Assembly: GCF_014138435.1 (NCBI RefSeq)
Contig: NZ_JACJIM010000006.1
Span: 310,001-374,000 of the forward strand
Direction of reading: 5' to 3'
DNA from: Methylobacterium fujisawaense
Lineage (GTDB): Bacteria > Pseudomonadota > Alphaproteobacteria > Rhizobiales > Beijerinckiaceae
DNA: 64,000 nt
In this document: positions 8,948 through 16,735 of the stretch, in pieces
Numbering within the stretch: the first letter of the stretch is position 1
Layout: each line of letters begins with the position of its first letter
Position numbers and translations under genes: made by a program
Notes under the pieces: model-generated
The model's database searches: none
What the model saw: only the letters and a program-made list of their open reading frames with translations
What the model was told of the DNA's origin: nothing

Positions 8948-9697
8948 ATGAAGATGGTTGTGATCGGCGGGAGCGGGTTGATCGGCAGGCAGTTGACCGC
9001 CGAACTCGGCCGCAGGGGACACGAAGCCGTCGCCGCCTCCCCGCGGACGGGCGTCGACGCCCTGACGGGTGAGGGGCTCGCCGAGGTTCTCGTCGGCGCC
9101 GAGGTCGTGGTCGACGTCGCGAACGCACCGTCCTTCGAGGATGCGGCGGTGCTCGATTTCTTCGAGCGGTCGAGCCGCAACCTCCTGGCCGCCGCGCGTC
9201 GGGCCGGCGTGACGCACCATGTCGCCCTCTCGATCGTCGGCACGGATCGCCTGGACGGGAACGGATACTTCCGGGCGAAGGTCGCGCAGGAGCGGCTGAT
9301 CGTGGCGTCCGGCCTGCCCTACACGATCGTTCGTGCAACCCAGTTCTTCGAGTTCGTCGCCACGATCACCGCGGCGTCGGTCGTGGGCGATCGCATCGTC
9401 GTCCCCGACGCCGATTTCCAGCCCATCGCCGCCGCCGACGTCGCGGCCGCGCTGGCGGAGGTCGCCGTCCACGAGCCCCGCAGCCGGACGATCGAGATCG
9501 CCGGACCGGACAGGCTGCCCTTCCGCGACTTCGTCGCCCGATGCGCCGCCGCCGCCGGCGACCGCCGGGCGGTGTCGGCCGACCGCGGCGCACGGTATTT
9601 CGGCGCCGCGCTGGAGAAGGGCTCGCTCGTTCCCGAGGACGCTGCCGCGGCGCGCCTCGGATCCACGCGCTTCGCGACCTGGCTCGCGACCGTCTGA
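8948..9697 (+). CDS. NAD(P)-binding NmrA/SDR-like protein, first gene of ECF41 operon
   Basis: A 249-residue atypical short-chain dehydrogenase of the COG0702 type. The nucleotide-binding motif GGSGLIGRQL is at residues 7-16, and the later motif LPYTIVRATQFFEF is typical of NmrA-like proteins. It keeps no clear YxxxK pair, so it may sense or bind NAD(P) instead of catalysing a reduction. A good AGGAGA stands upstream of the ATG at 8948. SDR/COG0702 proteins are frequent partners of ECF41 sigma factors, matching the gene order SDR-cupin-sigma here. Its substrate is unknown. Confidence 0.85.
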   Translation: MKMVVIGGSGLIGRQLTAELGRRGHEAVAASPRTGVDALTGEGLAEVLVGAEVVVDVANAPSFEDAAVLDFFERSSRNLLAAARRAGVTHHVALSIVGTDRLDGNGYFRAKVAQERLIVASGLPYTIVRATQFFEFVATITAASVVGDRIVVPDADFQPIAAADVAAALAEVAVHEPRSRTIEIAGPDRLPFRDFVARCAAAAGDRRAVSADRGARYFGAALEKGSLVPEDAAAARLGSTRFATWLATV

Positions 9698-9728
9698 CGG
9701 CCTCCCTCACCACGCTGGACGAACCCCC

Positions 9729-10145
9729 ATGGTCAAAGCACTCATCCTCTCCGCTTGCCTGGCCGGCTTCGCGCTCCCGGTCGGGGCGGCGGAGCTGCGG
9801 GCCGGCGAGGCCCGCGTCACGACGATCTTCGACCACCCCCTGCCGGGCATCCCCGGCAAGAGTCTGCGCGGCGTCCTCGTCGCGTACGGGCCGGGCGGGT
9901 CCTCCCCCGCCCACAGGCATGCGCGCTCCGCCTTCATCACCGCGACGGTGATCGAGGGCGCGATCCGCAGCCGCATCAACGACGGGCCTGAGCAGATCTT
10001 CCGGGTCGGCGAGAGCTTCGTGGAGCAGCCGGGCGACCACCACGCCGTGAGCGCCAATGCCAGCGCCACGGAGCCGTCCCGCCTTCTCGCGGTGTTCGTC
10101 GTCGACACGGACGACCGCGACCTGACCGTGCCGGACCGGCGGTGA
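9729..10145 (+). CDS. Exported cupin-domain protein
   Basis: A 138-residue protein with a signal peptide (MVKALILSACLAGFALPVGAA) and one small cupin barrel. The first cupin motif is visible in GPGGSSPAHRHARSAFITA and the second in GESFVEQPGDHHAVSAN; His residues of both could bind a metal. Carboxymuconolactone decarboxylases and cupins commonly accompany ECF41 sigma factors, and this gene sits 31 bases after the SDR gene and 61 bases before the sigma factor. The reaction is unknown; oxidative-stress chemistry in the periplasm is inference. Confidence 0.85.
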   Translation: MVKALILSACLAGFALPVGAAELRAGEARVTTIFDHPLPGIPGKSLRGVLVAYGPGGSSPAHRHARSAFITATVIEGAIRSRINDGPEQIFRVGESFVEQPGDHHAVSANASATEPSRLLAVFVVDTDDRDLTVPDRR

Positions 10146-10206
10146 CACTCCCTCCGGCCGCGTGCGAGGATCCCCGGGTCTCGCCATCGCTCCGCAGACA
10201 GATCCC

Positions 10207-11184
10207 ATGCCGCCGACCGACACGCAGACCGACGCGGCGACCGCCACCTTCGAGGCCCATCGTCCGCGCCTCCTGCGCATCGCCTACCGCATGCTCGGCT
10301 CCCGCAGCGAGGCCGAGGACATGGTGCAGGACACGTGGCTGCGCTGGATCGCGGCGGATCGGGGCGCGGTCGCGGCCCCGTATCCGTTTCTGGCCCGCAT
10401 CGTGACCCGGCTCTGCCTCGACCAGATGAAGTCGGCCCGCGCCCGCCGGGAGACCTATGTCGGCGCCTGGCTGCCGGAGCCCCTGGTCGAGACGGGGGAG
10501 GACGGCGTGGACGAGGACGATCTCACGCTGACGCTGATGATGGCGCTGGAACGCCTCTCGCCCCTCGAGCGCGCAGCCTTCCTGCTCCACGACGTGTTCG
10601 GCATCCCGCTCGGCGAGGTGGCGGACACGCTTGATCGGGAGGCGGCCGCCGTGCGTCAGCTCGCGGTGCGCGCCCGCCGGAACGTGCAGTCCGCACGGCC
10701 GCGCTTTCCCGTGGCGCGGGAGGAGGGCGAGCGGATCGCCCACGCCTTCTTCGCGGCCTCCGCCAGCGGGGACATCGCGACCCTGCGCACGCTGCTCGCG
10801 GAGGACGTGGTGCTCTGCTCGGACGGCGGCGGCAAGGTCCTGGCCTTTCCCAACCCCATCGTCGGGTCGGAGCGCCTGCTCCGTCTCTTCGCGGGCGTCC
10901 GGCGCAAATGGGGGCCCGAGCGGGCCGCGCTGGTCGCGCCGGTCTGGATCGACGGATTGCCGGGATACATCAGCCGGGAACGCGGCGATCTCCTCCAGAC
11001 GACCGCGCTCGCCATCGAGAACGGTCGGATCACCGCCCTCTACATCACCCGCAACCCCGACAAGCTCCGCCATGTGCTCCGTCAGGTCCTGCCGCCTGTG
11101 GCGGGCGCAGCCGGCACCGGGCCGCATGCGGAGCCGCAACCGCGCGGATCCGGGGAGCGGCGCCCGGGAGGGGCGGTTCCTTGA
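10207..11184 (+). CDS. ECF41-group RNA polymerase sigma factor with fused SnoaL-like domain
   Basis: A 325-residue ECF sigma factor. Region 2 (RPRLLRIAYRMLGS, EAEDMVQDTWLRW) and region 4 (LSPLERAAFLLHDVFGIPL) are followed by a ~130-residue SnoaL_2/NTF2-like domain (about 185-310). The linker WLPEP, the DGGGK in the extra domain and the NPDKL near the end are marks of ECF41 (SigJ-type). In this group the fused domain controls activity in place of an anti-sigma factor. The ATG at 10207 is chosen over an upstream in-frame alternative at 10162. The operon has a matching ECF41 promoter at 8854. Confidence 0.92.
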   Translation: MPPTDTQTDAATATFEAHRPRLLRIAYRMLGSRSEAEDMVQDTWLRWIAADRGAVAAPYPFLARIVTRLCLDQMKSARARRETYVGAWLPEPLVETGEDGVDEDDLTLTLMMALERLSPLERAAFLLHDVFGIPLGEVADTLDREAAAVRQLAVRARRNVQSARPRFPVAREEGERIAHAFFAASASGDIATLRTLLAEDVVLCSDGGGKVLAFPNPIVGSERLLRLFAGVRRKWGPERAALVAPVWIDGLPGYISRERGDLLQTTALAIENGRITALYITRNPDKLRHVLRQVLPPVAGAAGTGPHAEPQPRGSGERRPGGAVP

Positions 11185-11323
11185 CCGCATCGCCGAGAGC
11201 GGCCGCGCATCCGCCCGGCCCCGAGGCCCCCGGAATCGCGCTGGCTCTCTCCGCATCACGGAAACTTGAACCGAAATTTAATCGTGTTCGTTGACGTTTC
11301 GCCTGATGCACACAGGTGGAACC

Positions 11324-13015
11324 ATGTCCTTGCTCTCCAACGCTAAAATATTGACAAAGCTGTCAGCGGTCATCGTGCTTATCGGTGGAGTGATCGGTGG
11401 CTGTATTTGGTTTGCGCAGGCGCGGATCGGCCAGATCGATAAGGCCTACAGTTCTTTCATCGATCGCGATGCGAAGGCGGTTGCAACGGCGCGTCGCCTG
11501 AATCGCAGCGTCTTCGAGATGAATTACTGGGTGTATCGCATCCTCGCTGAGACAGACGAAGCTCAGATGAAGGTGGCCAACACTGGATTCGACGACGCCA
11601 TCCCCACCCTGACAAAGGCTCTGGCCGACCTGCGCCGACTCGCGCCGGATTTTGGCGCGCGCATCGACGAGCAGGCGGCCCGTATCCATCAGTTCGTCCA
11701 GCAGGTCTCCGAGGTTCGCCAGCTCTGCCTGGCGGGCCGGAACGCCGAGGCCCTCGCGCTGGTCCATCGTACGATCGACCCGACCTTCGTCGCCATGGTG
11801 CAGGGCAGTTCGAAGCTCGGGAACGACATCGATGGCGCGATGGAGAAGGGCTCGGCCGAACTGACCGAGCAGACCAACGCCACCCGCATCTCCCTGGTGT
11901 CGTTCAGCGCGCTCGGCTTGCTGGTCGGGCTAGCTGCGGCCGCCCTCGTGACGATCGTCGGCATCACGCGCCCGCTCGGCAGATTGGTCGTCGTCCTGCG
12001 ACGCATGGCGCAAGGGGAGATCGAGGCGGAGATCCGGGAGGCTGGCCGGGGCGACGAGATCGGCGCGGTCGGCCGGGCGGTGGAGGGGATCAAGGCCCTG
12101 GTCGCCCGCAAGGCCGCCGAGGAGGCCGAGGTCAAGCGGCTGGCCGACGCGGCCGCGGCCCAGGCGCGCCGGCGCACCATGATCGAACTCGCCGACGGGT
12201 TCGAGCGGGCGGTCGGCGGCGTCGTCGGCATGGTCTCGTCCTCGGCCACGGAGCTGCAGGCCACCGCCCGGCAGATGACCGCCACCGCCCAGGAGACGGC
12301 CTCGCAATCCACCACCGTGGCGGCCGCCGCGGAAGAGGCCGCCGCCAACGTCCAGACCGTGGCGGCCGCCGCGGAGGAGCTGGGCTCGTCGGTGCAGGAG
12401 ATCGGCCGGCAGGTCACCGGCTCGGCCCGGCTCGCGCAATCGGCGGTGGGCGAGGCCGACCAGACCGCCGCCCTGGTCCAGGCGCTCAGCCAGACCGCCG
12501 CCCGGATCGGCGACATGGTCGGGATGATCTCCGGGATCGCCGGGCAGACCAACCTGCTGGCGCTCAACGCCACGATCGAGGCGGCGCGGGCCGGCGCCGC
12601 GGGGCGGGGCTTTGCGGTGGTGGCTGCCGAGGTGAAGGCGCTGGCCGAGCAGACCGCCAAGGCGACCGAGGAGATCGCCCGGCAGATCGGCGCGGTGCAG
12701 GAGGTGACCGGGCAGGCCGTGACGGCGATCGGCGGGATCACCGGGCGGATCCGGGAGATCGACGGCGTGGCGACCTCGATCGCCGCGGCGGTGGAGCAGC
12801 AGGGGGCGGCGACGCAGGAGATCGTGCGCAACGTGGCGCAGGCCTCGACCGGCACCACCGCGGTGACCGGCACCATCGCGGGCGTCGCGCAGGCCTCCGA
12901 GGAGACCGGCGCCGCGGCCAGCCAGGTGCTCGCCTCCGCCTCCGAACTCTCGCGCCAGTCCGAGCATCTCGGTGCCGAGGTCGCCCGCTTCCTCGCAACC
13001 GTCCGCGCCGCCTGA
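11324..13015 (+). CDS. Methyl-accepting chemotaxis protein
   Basis: A 563-residue chemoreceptor. An N-terminal membrane helix (about residues 9-30) is followed by a ~155-residue periplasmic four-helix-bundle sensor, a second membrane helix (~190-212), a HAMP domain beginning ITRPLGRL, and a long methylation/signalling helix. The signalling tip is unmistakable: GQTNLLALNATIEAARAG and GFAVVAAEVKALAEQTA. It relays a periplasmic signal to CheA/CheW. The ligand is unknown. AGGTGGA precedes the ATG. There are no chemotaxis genes nearby. Confidence 0.95.
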   Translation: MSLLSNAKILTKLSAVIVLIGGVIGGCIWFAQARIGQIDKAYSSFIDRDAKAVATARRLNRSVFEMNYWVYRILAETDEAQMKVANTGFDDAIPTLTKALADLRRLAPDFGARIDEQAARIHQFVQQVSEVRQLCLAGRNAEALALVHRTIDPTFVAMVQGSSKLGNDIDGAMEKGSAELTEQTNATRISLVSFSALGLLVGLAAAALVTIVGITRPLGRLVVVLRRMAQGEIEAEIREAGRGDEIGAVGRAVEGIKALVARKAAEEAEVKRLADAAAAQARRRTMIELADGFERAVGGVVGMVSSSATELQATARQMTATAQETASQSTTVAAAAEEAAANVQTVAAAAEELGSSVQEIGRQVTGSARLAQSAVGEADQTAALVQALSQTAARIGDMVGMISGIAGQTNLLALNATIEAARAGAAGRGFAVVAAEVKALAEQTAKATEEIARQIGAVQEVTGQAVTAIGGITGRIREIDGVATSIAAAVEQQGAATQEIVRNVAQASTGTTAVTGTIAGVAQASEETGAAASQVLASASELSRQSEHLGAEVARFLATVRAA

Positions 13016-13155
13016 CGAGTCTCTGGCCGGATCCTCCCGGTCCGCCCTCGCGGCGCGGGCCGGCTCCGCCGCTTGCGGGCCGGCCCGACGGCGGTGCGGG
13101 GGCAGGGCGCGGATTGCGGGGGGCGTGTGGCGCCCATTGAGACCGGGGCGTCCTC

Positions 13156-13239
13156 GGCCGACGGCCTTGAGCAGGCCGTCGGCCTTCACCTGCACGACCC
13201 GTTCCCCGCAGAGGGGCCTGGAGCCCCCCAGGGAACGGG
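13156..13239. terminator. Two strong hairpins between convergent genes
   Basis: The 323 bases between the stops of the chemoreceptor and the fluoride exporter hold no gene but two strong inverted repeats. The first is a perfect 12-bp stem with a 5-base loop (13156-13167 with 13173-13184). The second nests two stems: CCCGTTCCC (13198-13206) with GGGAACGGG (13231-13239), enclosing GGGGC (13213-13217) with GCCCC (13223-13227). They probably serve as terminators for both converging transcripts, though long T tracts are absent. Confidence 0.6.
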
Positions 13240-13338
13240 CTTGGCGTGGTCGAGCCCTGTCGGCGCACGTCATTGAGATGCGCGCACCGTCCCGATCCCG
13301 GCCGGGACGACCGGGCGCGTCGAAGCCCTGGGGCGCAC

Positions 13339-14736
13339 CTATCTGTCGGGGGCCGACACGGGGGCCGGCGCGGTCAGCCGGGCCGCGCGGTGCGTGCGTG
13401 CATGGCGCAGGGTGGCGTCCGGCGGCAGGGTGCCCACGGAAACCTTCGGGACGGCGATGCGCTGGGACAGGTAGATGCCGCTGTGCCCGGAGCACAGGTA
13501 GGCCAGGAAGCAGGCGGTCGCGATGTAGACGCCGTGCGTGGCGCCGAACAGCTCGATACCCATCAGCGTGCAGGCCAGCGGCGTGTTGGCCGCTCCGGCA
13601 AACACGGCGACGAACCCGAGGCCGGCCAGGAGATCCACCGGCACCCCCAGCACCCCGGCCAGCGCGTTGCCGAGGGCCGCGCCGATGAAGAACAGCGGCG
13701 TGACCTCGCCGCCCTTGAACCCGGCGCTCAGGGTGACGACCGTGAACAGCATCTTGAGCGCCCAGCTCCAGGGATGCACCTCCGGACCGAAGAAGCGGGC
13801 GATGGTCAGCCCGTGCGGATCCGCCGACCAGACGCCCAGTCCCAGGTAATCCCGCGTGCCACAGAGGTAGACCAGGGCGATCACCGCGAGGCCGCCCGCC
13901 ACGGGGCGGAGGGGCGCGAAGGCGATGACCCGCTTGCACCATCCGCCGAGCATGTGGTTCGCCTCGGCGAACACCAAGCCGGCCAGTCCGAAGGCCACGC
14001 CTGCCACCGCGACCTTGGCCAGGAGCAGCGGCTCGACCATGTGCGTGCCGACGGCTCCGGCGTGGTCGTCGATACGGAAGACCCCGTGTTCGATGCCCCA
14101 CAGCTGACAGGTCCAGTCGCCGACCACGGCCGCGACGAGGCAGGGCACGAGGGCCGCATATTCGACGCGTCCGACAGCGAGGACCTCGAGCGCGAAGACC
14201 GCGCCGGCCAGTGGCGTACCGAAGACGGCGCCGAACCCCGCGGCGATCCCGGCCATCAGCATGATCCGGAAGCTCGGCGCATCCAGGCGGACCGCCTTGC
14301 CGAAGGCGCTTGCGAGGCTGCCGCCCAGTTGGACGGCCGTGCCTTCGCGGCCCGCCGATCCGCCGAACAGATGCGTGACCACCGTGCCGAGGAAGATCAG
14401 CGGCGCCATGCGCAGGGGCACGCCGCCCCCGGGCACATGGATCTGCTCGACGATGAGGTTGTTGCCGCCCTCCACGGACTGGCCGAAGCGATGGTAGAGC
14501 AGCCCGATAGCCAAGCCGCCGAGCGGCAGGAGAAACAGCAGCCCGGGATAGGCGAAGCGCGCCCGGGTGGCCGCATCGAGGCTCCAGAGGAAGGCCGCGC
14601 ACAGGGAGCCCACGGCGGCGGCCATGGGCAGCAGAACCAGGATCCAGCGCGCGACCGAGACGGCATGATCGTGCCGCGTGCGGACAAAGGCCGCTACGTT
14701 GAAGCGTGTGAACAGATTTCGGAAGGTTGCGCGCAT
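13339..14736 (-). CDS. eriC: CLC-family fluoride/proton antiporter
   Basis: A 465-residue CLC-fold membrane protein with about ten hydrophobic segments. Motif GREGTAVQLGG (residues 129-139) carries the gating glutamate Glu131. Instead of the chloride-selective GSGIP motif there is GGNNLIVEQ near residues 90-98, as expected for the CLC-F (EriC-F) branch that exports fluoride. The fluoride riboswitch directly upstream makes fluoride detoxification the strongest reading. The ATG at 14736 has AAGGGG upstream. The last ~40 residues are polar and cytoplasmic. An ordinary chloride channel role is unlikely. Confidence 0.88.
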   Translation of the reverse strand: MRATFRNLFTRFNVAAFVRTRHDHAVSVARWILVLLPMAAAVGSLCAAFLWSLDAATRARFAYPGLLFLLPLGGLAIGLLYHRFGQSVEGGNNLIVEQIHVPGGGVPLRMAPLIFLGTVVTHLFGGSAGREGTAVQLGGSLASAFGKAVRLDAPSFRIMLMAGIAAGFGAVFGTPLAGAVFALEVLAVGRVEYAALVPCLVAAVVGDWTCQLWGIEHGVFRIDDHAGAVGTHMVEPLLLAKVAVAGVAFGLAGLVFAEANHMLGGWCKRVIAFAPLRPVAGGLAVIALVYLCGTRDYLGLGVWSADPHGLTIARFFGPEVHPWSWALKMLFTVVTLSAGFKGGEVTPLFFIGAALGNALAGVLGVPVDLLAGLGFVAVFAGAANTPLACTLMGIELFGATHGVYIATACFLAYLCSGHSGIYLSQRIAVPKVSVGTLPPDATLRHARTHRAARLTAPAPVSAPDR

Positions 14737-14781
14737 GACATCCCCTTGATGCGACGCCGCAAGACTTTGCGGGATCGCAAG

Positions 14782-14846
14782 AAGTAGGAGTCATCAGCCT
14801 GACGGCGGTTCGGCCTTGATGGCCCGGCAGACACCATTGCCGTCCT
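14782..14846 (-). promoter_or_regulatory. Fluoride riboswitch (crcB RNA motif)
   Basis: Read on the minus strand: a GGCAATGGTGTCTGCC segment, a small GGCC/GGCC hairpin, GAACCGCC, then GGCTGATGACTCCTAC. The conserved ATGG, the AACCGCC and the CTGATG-CTCCTAC 3' end match the crcB consensus, and the AACCGCC can form the pseudoknot-containing core seen in the T. petrophila structure. It ends about 45 bases before the start of the CLC gene. A short TTGCG/CGCAA stem lies between aptamer and start codon, so control may act on elongation or on ribosome access. Confidence 0.9.
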
Positions 14847-14850
14847 CGAG

Positions 14851-14879
14851 AGATACGGGACCCCTCCGAACCGCGTCAA
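14851..14879 (-). promoter_or_regulatory. Candidate housekeeping promoter for the fluoride operon
   Basis: On the minus strand TTGACG (14879-14874), a 17-base spacer, and GTATCT (14856-14851). Transcription would start a few bases before the riboswitch, exactly where it should. Confidence 0.6.
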
Positions 14880-14929
14880 GGCCCTTCGTCAAGGCCCTTC
14901 GTCAAGGCCCTTCGTCAAGGCCCTTCGTG
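14878..14929 (-). repeat. Four 13-bp tandem repeats each holding a TTGACG-like element
   Basis: Four direct copies of a 13-base unit (plus strand aaggcccttcgtc, last copy with one change). On the minus strand the unit junctions read CTTGACGAAGGGC, so each repeats the -35 hexamer used by the promoter just downstream. The array may be slippage-generated. Confidence 0.85.
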
Positions 14930-15114
14930 CAGGCCTGCGGCGTCCGGGGGGGCGAACCCGTCGCTCCCCCGAGGGTGGACGCGGCGACAGCGGATCCGGT
15001 CGGCCCTCGGGGCGCTGGGACCCTGGTCCCGCACAGACCTGCCCCACGGGCGGCCGGTCGCCGCCGCGATCACGACGGCGCCCGCGTGGACGGTCGCATC
15101 GGCGGCGGGGTGTC

Positions 15115-15861
15115 TCAGCGCTTCACAAAGCCGATGTCGGCGGCCACGGCGCTCAGCCGCTCCGGCGCGCGCTCCTTCCGCTCGCTGTAGCGGTCGACGA
15201 GGTCGTCGGCCCGCTCCCGGGTCAGCAGCGTGAACTTCATCAGCTCCTCGCACACGTCCACGACGCGCTCGTAGAGCGGCCCCGGCTTCATCCGGCCGGC
15301 CTCGTCGAACTCCTTGTAGGCCATCGGGACCGACGACTGGTTCGGGATCGTGATCATCCGCATCCAGCGGCCGAGAATCCGCAGGCTGTTCACGGCGTTG
15401 AAGCTCTGCGAGCCGCCGGACACCTGCATCACGGCCAGGGTGCGCCCCTGGGTCGGCCGCACGCTGCCTTCGGAGAGCGGCAGCCAGTCGATCTGGCTTT
15501 TCATCACGCCGGTCAGCGTGCCGTGCCGCTCCGGCGACACCCACACTTGGCCCTCGGACCAGATCGAGAGGTCGCGCAGCTCCTGCACCTTCGGATGATC
15601 GGCGGTCGTGTCGTCGGGCAGGGGCAGGCCGTGCGCGTCGTAGATCCGCACCTCGCCGCCCATGGCTTCCAGGAGCCGGGCGGCCTCGTAGGCGAGGAAG
15701 CGGCTGAACGAGCGCACCCGCAGGGAGCCGTAGAGGATCAGGAACCGGGGGGCGTGGGTGAGCGGCTTGACCGCCTCCAGGCGCGCGCGGGTCGGCACCA
15801 CGAAATGCGCGGCGCTCAGGTTCGGCAGGCCATCGGTGAAAGGCTGGCGCGGCTTGTCCAA
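15115..15861 (-). CDS. arsH: ArsH, NADPH-dependent FMN reductase
   Basis: A 248-residue flavodoxin-like NADPH:FMN oxidoreductase; ArsH oxidises trivalent organoarsenicals or lowers oxidative stress. Signature segments are ILYGSLRVRSFSRFLAYEAA, the SPERHGTLTGVMKSQIDWLP stretch and GRTLAVMQVSGGSQSFNAVN. The reading frame begins with TTG at 15861; no better start exists before the conserved LPNLSAAHFVVP. It is divergent from arsR across a 50-base region with a palindromic operator, so both directions are probably controlled by ArsR and arsenite. Confidence 0.95.
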   Translation of the reverse strand: MDKPRQPFTDGLPNLSAAHFVVPTRARLEAVKPLTHAPRFLILYGSLRVRSFSRFLAYEAARLLEAMGGEVRIYDAHGLPLPDDTTADHPKVQELRDLSIWSEGQVWVSPERHGTLTGVMKSQIDWLPLSEGSVRPTQGRTLAVMQVSGGSQSFNAVNSLRILGRWMRMITIPNQSSVPMAYKEFDEAGRMKPGPLYERVVDVCEELMKFTLLTRERADDLVDRYSERKERAPERLSAVAADIGFVKR

Positions 15862-15880
15862 GGTTCAGCTTTCTTGTACG

Positions 15881-15898
15881 TTCAAAGAGTGATTTGAA
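15881..15898. promoter_or_regulatory. Candidate ArsR operator
   Basis: A perfect inverted repeat TTCAAA-N6-TTTGAA in the 50-base region between the divergent arsH and arsR starts. It is the kind of AT-rich dyad bound by ArsR-family repressors, and the position would let one repressor control both promoters. Confidence 0.65.
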
Positions 15899-15911
15899 GA
15901 TTGTAACGAAT

Positions 15912-16271
15912 ATGGACGAGCCGCAAGCCCTCGCCGCCTTCGCGGCCCTCGCCCAGGAGCACCGTCTGCGCCTGGTGCGGGTGCTCGTGACCGCCGGCCC
16001 GGACGGGCTGGCCTCCGGCGTGCTGGCCGAGGCGGTGGGCGTTTCCGCCGCCACCGTGTCCCATCATCTCAAGGAACTGAGCCACGCGGGCCTGGTCGCC
16101 TCGCGGCGCGCGGGCCGCTCGATCATCTACAGCGCCGCCTACCCGGCGCTGTCCGGCCTGATCGCCTTCCTGATGAAAGATTGCTGCCAGGGCCGCCCGG
16201 AGGTCTGCACCCCGGCGATGGCCGCCCTGGCACCCTGCTGCCCCGCCCTTGGAGAGACCGCCCATGCCTGA
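15912..16271 (+). CDS. arsR: ArsR-family arsenite-responsive repressor
   Basis: A 119-residue winged-helix repressor. The recognition region SAATVSHHLKELSHAGLV is followed by the wing RRAGRSIIYS. Arsenite-binding cysteines are in the C-terminal MKDCCQGRPEVC (Cys91, Cys92, Cys99), the C-terminal-site type seen in Acidithiobacillus ArsR, not the helix-4 CVC of plasmid R773 ArsR. A second CC pair follows near residue 113. The ATG at 15912 is preferred; a TTG at 15894 falls inside the operator. It is first in the operon arsR-arsC-arsB-MFS and overlaps arsC by 8 bases. Confidence 0.95.
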   Translation: MDEPQALAAFAALAQEHRLRLVRVLVTAGPDGLASGVLAEAVGVSAATVSHHLKELSHAGLVASRRAGRSIIYSAAYPALSGLIAFLMKDCCQGRPEVCTPAMAALAPCCPALGETAHA

Positions 16272-16701
16272 GCCGTTCGACGTCGTGATCTACCACAACC
16301 CCGAATGCGGCACGTCCCGCAACACCCTCGCGATGATCCGCAACGCCGGCATCGAGCCGCACGTGATCGAGTACCTCAAAACCCCGCCCGCGCGGGCGCT
16401 GCTGGTGCAGCTCCTGGCCCGCGCCGGTCTGTCGGTGCGTGCGGTGCTGCGGGAGAGCGGCACGCCGTTCGCGGAGCTGAACCTCGGCGATCCCGCGCTG
16501 ACGGATGCGCAGCTCCTGGACGCCATCGCGGCGCACCCGATCCTCCTCAACCGCCCGCTGGTGGTCACGCCCAAGGGCGTGCGCCTGTGCCGACCGTCCG
16601 AAGCCGTGCTCGATCTTCTGCCGGTGCAGCAGGGCGAGTTCGTCAAGGAAGACGGTGAGCGGGTCGTGGACGAGCACGGCCGCCGCGTCGCCACGGCCTG
16701 A
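16264..16701 (+). CDS. arsC: Arsenate reductase, glutaredoxin-dependent type
   Basis: A 145-residue ArsC of the thioredoxin-fold, glutaredoxin-linked class; reduces arsenate to arsenite for export. The catalytic motif HNPECGTSRNTL contains Cys15. The downstream ArgLeu-rich substrate region includes HPILLNRPLVVTPKGVRLCR. GGAGAG stands seven bases before the ATG, and the start overlaps the end of arsR, so translation is coupled. Confidence 0.96.
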   Translation: MPEPFDVVIYHNPECGTSRNTLAMIRNAGIEPHVIEYLKTPPARALLVQLLARAGLSVRAVLRESGTPFAELNLGDPALTDAQLLDAIAAHPILLNRPLVVTPKGVRLCRPSEAVLDLLPVQQGEFVKEDGERVVDEHGRRVATA

Positions 16702-16735
16702 GCCTCACACCGATCCATAAGACGAAAACGCCCGG

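Noticed and set aside
11930..14794. A 954-codon open frame on the minus strand
   Set aside because: It is in the wrong frame over the CLC gene and antisense to the chemoreceptor.
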